Made by a program: the position numbers and the translations under genes. The notes beneath the pieces were generated by a model. The model saw only the letters and a program-made list of their open reading frames with translations. It had not been told where the DNA came from and ran no database searches. 12,129 nucleotides of DNA, taken from Oscillospiraceae bacterium. Its GTDB lineage: Bacteria > Bacillota > Clostridia > Oscillospirales > Oscillospiraceae. Position 1 is the stretch's first letter; every line of letters starts with the position of its first letter. Below are positions 1 through 4,793 of this stretch, piece by piece. The stretch spans positions 1 through 12,129 of the forward strand of contig JAQUZL010000053.1 of assembly GCA_028691385.1 (NCBI GenBank), written 5' to 3'.

Positions 1-125
1 ATGATTTCATCATGCTATAATACGGCCATCTGCCGCTTCCAGCGGCAGGGCCTTGATATATTTTAAGCGCTTTGGCGCAGAGCGCCAAAATGCGCATATA
101 ATAGCCGCCTTGCGGCTATTATAGC
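1..125. repeat. Hairpin-rich 125-bp tandem repeat, copy 1
   Basis: This unit is repeated without any base change at 126-250. It is almost wholly built of inverted repeats with 3-nt loops: CTGCCGCT/AGCGGCAG (30-37/41-48, loop TCC), flanked by GGCC on both sides; TTTGGCGC/GCGCCAAA (71-78/82-89, loop AGA), flanked by GCGC; and a 12-bp stem TATAATAGCCGC/GCGGCTATTATA (97-108/112-123, loop CTT). A fourth hairpin forms across the junction with the next copy. The window opens at the first base of the unit, so more copies may lie outside. There is no coding sense; the short minus-strand reading frame across it only reflects the duplication. It resembles REP/BIME-type palindromic elements in architecture, but I cannot assign it to a named family. 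Confidence 0.9.
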
Positions 126-147
126 ATGATTTCATCATGCTATAATA
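117..147. repeat. Junction hairpin between repeat copies
   Basis: A perfect 14-bp inverted repeat, TATTATAGCATGAT / ATCATGCTATAATA, with loop TTC, is created only where one copy meets the next. Its left arm shares 117-123 with the right arm of the preceding 12-bp hairpin (97-108/112-123), so the two structures exclude each other in single-stranded DNA or RNA. Confidence 0.85.
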
Positions 148-250
148 CGGCCATCTGCCGCTTCCAGCGGCAGGGCCTTGATATATTTTAAGCGCTTTGG
201 CGCAGAGCGCCAAAATGCGCATATAATAGCCGCCTTGCGGCTATTATAGC
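126..250. repeat. Hairpin-rich 125-bp tandem repeat, copy 2
   Basis: Exact copy of 1-125, directly abutting it with no spacer. It carries the same three internal hairpins, at 155-173, 196-214 and 222-248. After 250 the sequence diverges from the start of a further unit (only an ATTTC fragment is shared), so this is the right-hand end of the array. It lies downstream of the aldehyde dehydrogenase gene, beyond that gene's terminator, so it is probably outside the mRNA unless there is readthrough. Confidence 0.9.
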
Positions 251-276
251 ATTTCTTTTGGCATGGCACAACTTGC

Positions 277-312
277 AAAAAGCGATCCGGCCTGATGGCC
301 GGATCGCTTTTT
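277..312 (-). terminator. Rho-independent terminator of the aldehyde dehydrogenase gene
   Basis: Perfect 16-bp stem (277-292 and 297-312) with a TGAT/ATCA tetraloop. The stem is GC-rich in the middle and ends in five A on one side and five T on the other, so it can work in both directions. It starts 14 bases past the stop codon of the minus-strand aldehyde dehydrogenase gene and separates it from the repeat array. Confidence 0.9.
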
Positions 313-326
313 ATCGCTTATGATGC

Positions 327-1811
327 TTACTTTTCCGGATAGAAGCCGGACGGTGCTTCGGACAGGTTGATCATGATGTTCTTCTTCTGGGTGTAATGTT
401 CCAGAATCATCTTATGGGTTTCACGGCCGATGCCGGATTCCTTATAGCCGCCAAACGGTGCGCCGGCCGGGATGGCGTTGTAGGTGTTGACCCACATACG
501 ACCGGTCTGGATGCCACGGCAGACACGGATTGCGCGGTTAATATCGCGCGTCCAAACTGCGCCGCCAAGGCCATAAACGCTGTCATTGGCCATGTCGATG
601 ACTTCTTTTTCATCCTTGAACTTGATGATCACGGCCACCGGCCCAAAGATCTCTTCCTGCGCAACGCGCATATCGTTGGTAACGTTGGTGAGCAGCGTCG
701 GCCGCATGAATGCGCCCTTGCCCATCTCGCCATCGGTGATGGCCTCGCCGCCGCAAGCAACGGTCGCGCCCTCATCTTTGCCGATCTTGACGTAGCTCAA
801 GATCTTCTCCAGCTGACCCTTATTGATCTGAGAGCCCATCTGGGTATCGGCTTCCCACGGCATACCGACCTTGACATTGTTGAACGCCTTGACCGCGTCG
901 GCAACGAACTTATCATAAATGTCCTCATGTACAAACACACGAGAACCGGCGCAGCATACCTGACCCTGATTGAACAGGATGCCCAGCTGGATGCCGTCGA
1001 TTGCCATATCCCACTTGCAGTCCGGGAAGAAGATGTTCGCGGACTTGCCGCCCAGTTCCAGTGTGGCCGGAATCAGGCGATCTGCTGCCGCGCTTGCAAT
1101 GCTGTGACCGATCTCGGTAGAGCCGGTAAACGCCAGCTTGCGGAAACCCGGATGCTCGAGCATATACTGACCGGCCTTGGAGCCTTTACCGGTGATGACG
1201 TTGAAAACGCCGGCCGGAAGGATGCCGTCAATCAGTTTTGCAAATTCCAGCACGCTCAAAGAGGTATAGCTGGACGGCTTAAAAACGGTGCAGTCACCGG
1301 CAGCCAGAACAGGCGCCAGCTTCCATGCTGCCATCAGGAACGGGAAGTTCCAGGGAACGATCTGGCCGACAACGCCAATCGGCTCACGAAGCACCATGCT
1401 CATGGTGTTACCGTCGAGCATCGTTGCCGTACCCTCTTCTGCGCGAACCGCGCCTGCAAAATAGCGGAAGTGGTCGGATGCGTACGGAATATCAATCGCC
1501 ATGGTTTCACGGATCGGCTTGCCGTTGTCCAGAGATTCCAGCATTGCCAGCTTCTCTGCATTGGCGTCGATCACATCGGCGATCTTCATGAGAATATCTG
1601 CGCGCTCAATCGGACTGACGTCTTTCCACGTTTCCCATGCAGCCCATGCGGCCTTGACGGCCTCATCGACATCTTCACGGGTAGCTTCTGCACAGGTAGC
1701 CAATTCCTGGCCGTTGGCCGGGCAATATGCTTTGAACGTTCCGCCGTCCTTTGCATCTACCCATTTACCACCAATATACAAATTGTAGCTGTCGCGAGCA
1801 ACCTTTTCCAT
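327..1811 (-). CDS. Aldehyde dehydrogenase family protein (NAD(P)-dependent)
   Basis: 494-residue cytosolic enzyme of the classical ALDH superfamily, which oxidises an aldehyde to the acid with NAD(P)+. Visible landmarks: PWNFP at 153-157 with Asn155 (oxyanion hole), Lys178 in FKPS (cofactor), the FTGSTEIG turn at 228-235, Glu252 in LELGGK (general base), the nucleophile in FNQGQVCCAGSR (280-291; Cys286 aligns with ALDH2 Cys302) and EEIFGP at 386-391. The length is normal and every key residue is present, so it should be active. The substrate cannot be read from sequence; it resembles broad acetaldehyde/betaine-aldehyde types rather than CoA-acylating AdhE. The start is the ATG at 1811 because AAAGGAAG sits 7 nt upstream; an in-frame upstream ATG at 1880 falls in the promoter region. 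The gene is monocistronic, with its own promoter and terminator. Confidence 0.95.
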   Translation of the reverse strand: MEKVARDSYNLYIGGKWVDAKDGGTFKAYCPANGQELATCAEATREDVDEAVKAAWAAWETWKDVSPIERADILMKIADVIDANAEKLAMLESLDNGKPIRETMAIDIPYASDHFRYFAGAVRAEEGTATMLDGNTMSMVLREPIGVVGQIVPWNFPFLMAAWKLAPVLAAGDCTVFKPSSYTSLSVLEFAKLIDGILPAGVFNVITGKGSKAGQYMLEHPGFRKLAFTGSTEIGHSIASAAADRLIPATLELGGKSANIFFPDCKWDMAIDGIQLGILFNQGQVCCAGSRVFVHEDIYDKFVADAVKAFNNVKVGMPWEADTQMGSQINKGQLEKILSYVKIGKDEGATVACGGEAITDGEMGKGAFMRPTLLTNVTNDMRVAQEEIFGPVAVIIKFKDEKEVIDMANDSVYGLGGAVWTRDINRAIRVCRGIQTGRMWVNTYNAIPAGAPFGGYKESGIGRETHKMILEHYTQKKNIMINLSEAPSGFYPEK

Positions 1812-1818
1812 ACAGATA

Positions 1819-1826
1819 CTTCCTTT
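1819..1826 (-). promoter_or_regulatory. Ribosome binding site deciding the aldehyde dehydrogenase start
   Basis: AAAGGAAG on the minus strand, 7 nt before ATG 1811. It settles the start in favour of a 494-residue protein over a 517-residue one. Confidence 0.8.
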
Positions 1827-1840
1827 CGTTTTGTCAGTAC

Positions 1841-1860
1841 CCAGACATGATAAGGTCTGG
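1841..1860 (-). promoter_or_regulatory. Leader hairpin of the aldehyde dehydrogenase mRNA
   Basis: CCAGAC / GTCTGG inverted repeat with an 8-nt loop, inside the inferred 5' leader and about 15 nt upstream of the Shine-Dalgarno site. GTAC tetramers on both sides can extend the stem across a bulge. It could be a protein operator or an mRNA structure; the sequence does not decide. Confidence 0.4.
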
Positions 1861-1864
1861 TGTG

Positions 1865-1878
1865 GTACTTTCAAGTAC
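1865..1878 (-). promoter_or_regulatory. Candidate operator at the aldehyde dehydrogenase start site
   Basis: Perfect inverted repeat GTACTT-TC-AAGTAC. It begins immediately after the -10 box on the minus strand and covers the expected transcription start, a usual position for a repressor site. No cognate regulator is encoded beside it and I do not recognise the motif. Confidence 0.4.
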
Positions 1879-1906
1879 ATTATATCATATTGATTTGATT
1901 ATTCAA
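1879..1906 (-). promoter_or_regulatory. Sigma-A-type promoter of the aldehyde dehydrogenase gene
   Basis: On the minus strand, -35 TTGAAT (1901-1906), 16-nt spacer and consensus -10 TATAAT (1879-1884). Transcription should start near 1872, giving a leader of about 60 nt that holds two inverted repeats. The DNA further upstream is AT-rich and could act as an UP element. Confidence 0.75.
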
Positions 1907-2109
1907 TTCTTCTATATATGAATTTAACTTATAATACATTCTCTCGTTCCTCTCATTTTTGCCAGAAAAAAATTTTTCAGCAATTTTTTTGCAGGATTTG
2001 AATCAAGAAAATTTTTTCTTGTATTTCATCCATAAGTAAAAATGCTGAATTGCCGTGCAGGCCGCGCTTTCTTCGTCCGGGCGTCTTGGATTTTCCGTCT
2101 TTTCCTATG
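1907..2109. other. AT-rich intergenic region without a gene
   Basis: No convincing coding sequence is present. The part from about 1907 to 2045 is much more AT-rich than the flanking genes and carries A/T tracts plus a perfect inverted repeat, CAAGAAAA-TT-TTTTCTTG (2004-2021). The rest, 2045-2109, is ordinary composition with no motif I can name. Confidence 0.6.
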
Positions 2110-2149
2110 CAAAACGGAGGAAACAGTCTTCTCTGTTCCCTCCGTTTTG
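2110..2149 (-). terminator. Terminator of the perR-rubrerythrin operon
   Basis: 17-bp stem (2110-2126 and 2133-2149) with one mismatch and a 6-nt loop. It closes with TTTT on either strand, 32 bases past the rubrerythrin stop codon. The short T run makes it a moderate terminator. Confidence 0.75.
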
Positions 2150-2181
2150 ATCGATTATAATATTGTCGCTACGACGTAAAA

Positions 2182-2724
2182 TTATCCGAAGTAACGGGTC
2201 AGCAGGCCGGCAAATGCCTTGCCGTGACGGGCTTCATCGCGTGCCATCTCATGCACGGTGTCATGGATTGCATCGAGGTTCGCAGCCTTTGCACGCTTTG
2301 CAAGATCGAACTTGCCGGCAGTTGCGCCGTTTTCTGCGTCAACGCGCATCTGCAGATTCTTCTTGGTGGAATCGGTGATGACCTCGCCGAGCAGCTCTGC
2401 AAACTTGGCGGCATGCTCTGCCTCTTCGTAGGCGGCCTTCTCATAGTACATGCCGACTTCCGGATAGCCCTCACGATGCGCAACGCGAGCCATTGCCAGA
2501 TACATACCGACCTCGGAGCACTCACCCTCGAAGTTTGCGCGCAGATCCTTCAGAATGTCCTCGGAAACGCCCTGTGCCACGCCAACAACGTGCTCAGCAG
2601 CCCAGGACATCTCAGCGTCCTGCATCTTGAACTTGGACGCCGGTGCTTTGCAGATCGGGCACTGCTCCGGAGCAGCCTCGCCCTCGTAAACATAACCACA
2701 AACAGTGCAAACAAATTTAGCCAT
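2182..2724 (-). CDS. rbr: Reverse rubrerythrin (rubredoxin domain first, then ferritin-like di-iron domain)
   Basis: 180-residue cytosolic non-haem iron protein that reduces hydrogen peroxide, and in clostridial relatives oxygen, at the expense of NADH through redox partners. The order is reversed relative to classical rubrerythrin: a rubredoxin-type Fe(Cys)4 site comes first (Cys6, Cys9 in CTVCGY and Cys22, Cys25 in CPICKA). A four-helix di-iron domain follows, with ligand motifs EGE at 66-68, EAEH at 101-104 and DEARH at 163-167. This matches clostridial revRbr-type proteins known to be under PerR control. The start is ATG 2724, because GGAGGT lies 8 nt before it; the in-frame ATG two codons upstream is only 2 nt from that site. 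It follows perR by 40 nt with no terminator between them, so co-transcription is likely. Confidence 0.95.
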   Translation of the reverse strand: MAKFVCTVCGYVYEGEAAPEQCPICKAPASKFKMQDAEMSWAAEHVVGVAQGVSEDILKDLRANFEGECSEVGMYLAMARVAHREGYPEVGMYYEKAAYEEAEHAAKFAELLGEVITDSTKKNLQMRVDAENGATAGKFDLAKRAKAANLDAIHDTVHEMARDEARHGKAFAGLLTRYFG

Positions 2725-2764
2725 AATCATTTACCTCCAAATATAATTTTAATTTCATTATGAA

Positions 2765-3160
2765 TCAGGAACTGAACTTTTTCGGATTGCAGGTTTGACA
2801 CAAACCCGTGAAAATCAGGCGAGAAGCTTCCACAACGCCCCCGGTTTCCTTCTCCGCGCAGGCAATCACCGCAGCGGGAATATCCGCCCGACCCGCGTCA
2901 ACCACCGCGCCGCAGCTGCGGCAGACCAGATGTCCATGCGGACTGGTGTCGGCATCAAAGCGCTCAAGGCCGCCGACCGTGCCGACGGAAACAATCGCGC
3001 CCTCTTCCTTGAACTGCGACAAGTTGCGGTAAACCGTGCCAAGGCTGAGGTCAGGATAATCCGGCTTCAGCTGCTGATAAACCCATTCCGCCGTGGGGTG
3101 CAGCTTGGTTCCCTGCAAGCAGGACATGATTGCATCGCGTTTTTTGCTGCGTCGTTTCAT
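2765..3160 (-). CDS. perR: Fur-family regulator, PerR type (peroxide-sensing repressor)
   Basis: 131-residue DNA-binding metalloregulator. A winged helix with LSLGTVYRNL (39-48) is followed by a dimerisation domain holding two CxxC pairs (80/83 and 121/124) for structural zinc. Aligned with Bacillus subtilis PerR at a constant offset of 16, every regulatory-metal ligand is conserved: His21 (H37), Asp69 (D85), His75 (H91), His77 (H93) and Asp88 (D104). Asp rather than Glu at the last position favours PerR over Fur. His21 and His75 would be the residues oxidised by peroxide. AGAGG lies 7 nt before the ATG. The gene sits directly ahead of rubrerythrin, a classic PerR target, and has a Fur-family box at its own start site, implying autoregulation. 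A Fur assignment cannot be fully excluded because the box looks more Fur-like than PerR-like. Confidence 0.88.
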   Translation of the reverse strand: MKRRSKKRDAIMSCLQGTKLHPTAEWVYQQLKPDYPDLSLGTVYRNLSQFKEEGAIVSVGTVGGLERFDADTSPHGHLVCRSCGAVVDAGRADIPAAVIACAEKETGGVVEASRLIFTGLCQTCNPKKFSS

Positions 3161-3173
3161 GGCCTAACCTCTT

Positions 3174-3188
3174 TGATATTGATTATCA
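3174..3188 (-). promoter_or_regulatory. Fur/PerR-family operator ahead of perR
   Basis: The minus-strand sequence TGATAATCAATATCA differs at one base from the 7-1-7 Fur box TGATAATNATTATCA and at three from the PerR consensus TTATAATNATTATAA. It lies a few bases downstream of the predicted perR transcription start and touches the perR Shine-Dalgarno site, a position suited to repression by the gene's own product. Confidence 0.75.
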
Positions 3189-3199
3189 TTACTGATTGC

Positions 3200-3228
3200 A
3201 TTATAGCACTGCGGCTGCGATTTGTAAA
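3200..3228 (-). promoter_or_regulatory. Sigma-A-type promoter of perR-rbr
   Basis: On the minus strand, -35 TTTACA (3223-3228), 17-nt spacer and consensus -10 TATAAT (3200-3205). Start expected near 3193. It is divergent from the minD promoter, with an A/T-tract stretch (about 3229-3285) between the two -35 boxes. Confidence 0.85.
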
Positions 3229-3285
3229 TAGTTTTTTGAAAAAAATGATTTTTCTTTCTTTTTGAGCAAAGCGCACAAAAAACTG

Positions 3286-3314
3286 TTGAAATTATGCGGC
3301 ATCCCCGGTATAAT
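3286..3314 (+). promoter_or_regulatory. Sigma-A-type promoter of the minD-mgsA cluster
   Basis: -35 TTGAAA (3286-3291), 17-nt spacer, consensus -10 TATAAT (3309-3314), start expected near 3321. Because the promoter lies inside the longest open frame of the following gene, it also rules out the ATG at 3262 as the translation start. Confidence 0.85.
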
Positions 3315-3336
3315 ATTTGTATCTACAACCAAGATT

Positions 3337-3342
3337 AGGGGG
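3337..3342 (+). promoter_or_regulatory. Ribosome binding site deciding the GTG start of minD
   Basis: AGGGGG, 6 nt before GTG 3349. The resulting N-terminus, MGQVMVVSSGKGG, matches the usual MinD N-terminus, which places the Walker A loop at about residue 10. Confidence 0.75.
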
Positions 3343-3348
3343 AATTTC

Positions 3349-4089
3349 GTGGGTCAGGTCATGGTCGTGTCCTCCGGCAAGGGCGGCACGGGTAAAACCA
3401 CTCTCTGTGCCGGCGTTGCCTCCTGTCTTGCTGCAGAGGGTTGCAGCGTTTTATGTATTGACGCTGACGTCGGCCTGCGCAATCTGGATCTTTCTCTTGG
3501 GATGGCGGACAGCGCCATCGTTTCGTTTCTGGACGTGATGGAAGGGCGAAGCAGCCTTGACGACGCGCCGGCGTCGAGAGAGATTCCCAATTTGCGCGTC
3601 CTCACCGCGCCCATGAACGCGGAGCCGGAGGATTTGGATGGGGACGCCTTTTCCGCGCTTCTTTTGGAAGCAAGAAAAAAATTCGACTGGTGTTTGATTG
3701 ACGCACCGGCCGGTATCGGCGCGGGCTTTCGGTTTGCCGCGCGCTATGCCGATGCCGCCATGGTCGTTTCCACGGCGGATCTGGCCTCCATGCGTGATGC
3801 CGCCCGTGCGGCAGACGCGCTTGCCGAACTGCAGATCACAGCCTGCAAGATTGCCGTAAACCGCGTCACGCCGCGGCTTAATGGGCAGATGCGCACCACG
3901 GTGGACGACGTCATGGACTCGGTCGGCCTGCCGCTGCTGGGGATTATGCCGGAGGATCATGCGGTCACATTGGCCGCATCGGCCGGTGTTCCCCTAATTC
4001 TCTATACCAACCATGGCGCGGCAGAAGCCTGTCTTCATCTGGCGCGCCGACTGCGTGGAATAAAAGTGCCGCTCATGCGGCTGAAGTGA
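3349..4089 (+). CDS. minD: MinD-like septum-site-determining ATPase
   Basis: 246-residue P-loop ATPase of the MinD/ParA family, which normally cycles between cytosol and membrane to place the division site. Motifs: deviant Walker A GKGGTGKTT (10-18) with signature Lys11, switch I region with IDADVGLRNLD (37-47), and LIDAPAG (116-122) as the Walker B/switch II element. The IDADxGLRNLD string and the whole-chain pattern fit MinD better than ParA, Soj or FlhG/YlxH. It is a little shorter than typical MinD (about 265). The C-terminal end (RRLRGIKVPLMRLK) is basic and hydrophobic but contains a proline and is not a textbook membrane-targeting helix. The start is GTG 3349, supported by the ribosome site and promoter. 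No minC or minE is adjacent; the mgsA-like gene follows after 14 nt. Clostridial min clusters often end near mgsA, which supports the call. Confidence 0.85.
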   Translation: MGQVMVVSSGKGGTGKTTLCAGVASCLAAEGCSVLCIDADVGLRNLDLSLGMADSAIVSFLDVMEGRSSLDDAPASREIPNLRVLTAPMNAEPEDLDGDAFSALLLEARKKFDWCLIDAPAGIGAGFRFAARYADAAMVVSTADLASMRDAARAADALAELQITACKIAVNRVTPRLNGQMRTTVDDVMDSVGLPLLGIMPEDHAVTLAASAGVPLILYTNHGAAEACLHLARRLRGIKVPLMRLK

Positions 4090-4103
4090 ACGGGGTGGAT
4101 TGC

Positions 4104-4523
4104 ATGAATATCGCACTTATGTCCCATGATAAGAAAAAAGAATTGATGGTTCAATTCTGCGCCGCATACAAAAGCGTCCTGGCCAAGCACAATGTTCTGG
4201 CCACCAGCGCAACCGGCCGTCTTGTCGCCGATGCGACCGGCCTGCCTGTCACGCTGTTTCTTTCTCGCGCGCAGGGCGGCGCGCAGCAGCTTGGCGCGCG
4301 GATCGCTTATAATGAAATCGACATGGTTCTGTTCTTTACCGATCCGAACTCGACGATGGATCCCTGGCAGGATCAGACTCTGGTGGAGATTTTGCACCTG
4401 TGCGACGCGCACAACGTTCCCTGCGCCACCAATCTCGCCACCGCAGAGATGCTGATTCTCGGCCTCGATCGCGGCGATCTTGACTGGCGTACCATCTCTC
4501 GCAACGGGCAGGGATTCCTATAA
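4104..4523 (+). CDS. mgsA: Methylglyoxal synthase-like protein with altered active site
   Basis: 139-residue protein clearly of the MgsA family (DHAP to methylglyoxal plus phosphate), recognisable by MNIALMSHDKKK at the start, ARIAYNEID (65-73) and ATNLATAEMLILGLDRGDLDWR (108-129). Against Escherichia coli MgsA (offset 11), His8, Asp9, Lys12, Thr34, Thr37, Ser54 and Asp80 are kept. However, the catalytic base Asp71 is Ala60 (GGAQQ instead of GGDQQ), Gly66 is Arg55 and Thr47 is Ala36. The PHxPD segment with His98 reads DPWQD, with no histidine, followed by a two-residue insertion. The frame is intact, so this is not an obvious pseudogene. Activity as a methylglyoxal synthase is doubtful. ATG 4104 is chosen because GGGGTGG lies 5 nt upstream; an in-frame GTG at 4086 overlaps the minD stop. 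Probably co-transcribed with minD. Confidence 0.85.
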   Translation: MNIALMSHDKKKELMVQFCAAYKSVLAKHNVLATSATGRLVADATGLPVTLFLSRAQGGAQQLGARIAYNEIDMVLFFTDPNSTMDPWQDQTLVEILHLCDAHNVPCATNLATAEMLILGLDRGDLDWRTISRNGQGFL

Positions 4524-4535
4524 GCATCATCGCGC

Positions 4536-4763
4536 CATGACGCGGAAGCAGTACCGGTTCGCGCTGCGCCCAGAGAGGAATGCAAACGCTGAAAGCATTC
4601 TGTGCAGTCACCCGGGAAGGACATCCGCCAAGCGCGCACGGAAACGTGCAGGCCGCTCCCCTTTATGGAGCTTAAGAGGGCGCATTTGCGCCGAAAATGG
4701 GTGGCACCACGAAGCAATGTTTGCTCTCGTCCCATATTTTATGGGACGAGAGTATCTTTTTTT
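4536..4763 (+). promoter_or_regulatory. T-box riboswitch (tRNA-Asp type) controlling hisS-aspS
   Basis: Transcription-attenuation leader that reads tRNA charging. Stem I is closed by GCGGA/TCCGC (4542-4546/4624-4628). Its specifier loop holds AGTA (4550-4553) opposite GAAGGACA, which gives specifier triplet GAC (Asp) at 4620-4622. Above it are CTGCGC/GTGCAG (4564-4569/4602-4607) and a distal arm AGAGAGG...GCTGAAA closed by GAATGC/GCATTC (4578-4583/4595-4600). Further hairpins at 4636-4649 and 4679-4692 follow. The T-box proper GGGTGGCACCACG (4699-4711) can pair with CCCAT (4731-4735) to form the antiterminator. The bulge UGGC offers C to the tRNA discriminator, which suits tRNA-Asp (G73) and not tRNA-His (C73). 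No clear promoter is seen; TATAAG at 4519-4524 is a weak -10 candidate, otherwise transcription comes from minD-mgsA. Confidence 0.93.
4724..4763 (+). terminator. T-box attenuator terminator
   Basis: Perfect 13-bp stem (4724-4736 / 4740-4752), TTT loop, then TATC and seven T (4757-4763). Its 5' arm contains the CGTCCCAT that the T-box element sequesters when uncharged tRNA is bound, so terminator and antiterminator are mutually exclusive. Confidence 0.93.
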
Positions 4764-4793
4764 CGTTACCAATTCTGAAAGGACGCAAATGAT

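Noticed and set aside
10..222. Minus-strand 70-residue reading frame
   Set aside because: It lies wholly within the tandem repeat, its peptide repeats itself for that reason, and there is no ribosome site or family similarity.
1..250. Repeat array as a CRISPR
   Set aside because: The 125-bp copies abut directly, with no unique spacers and no cas genes nearby; it is a tandem duplication of a hairpin unit.
396..1850. 484-residue plus-strand frame
   Set aside because: Antisense shadow of the aldehyde dehydrogenase gene, caused by GC-biased codon use; no ribosome site and no recognisable domain.
2042..2179. 45-residue plus-strand frame in the ALDH/rubrerythrin gap
   Set aside because: No Shine-Dalgarno site, and it reads straight through both arms of the rubrerythrin terminator; no similarity to anything I recognise.
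3262..3348. 29-residue N-terminal extension of minD from ATG 3262
   Set aside because: The -35 and -10 boxes lie inside it, and the GTG at 3349 has a good ribosome site and gives the usual MinD N-terminus.
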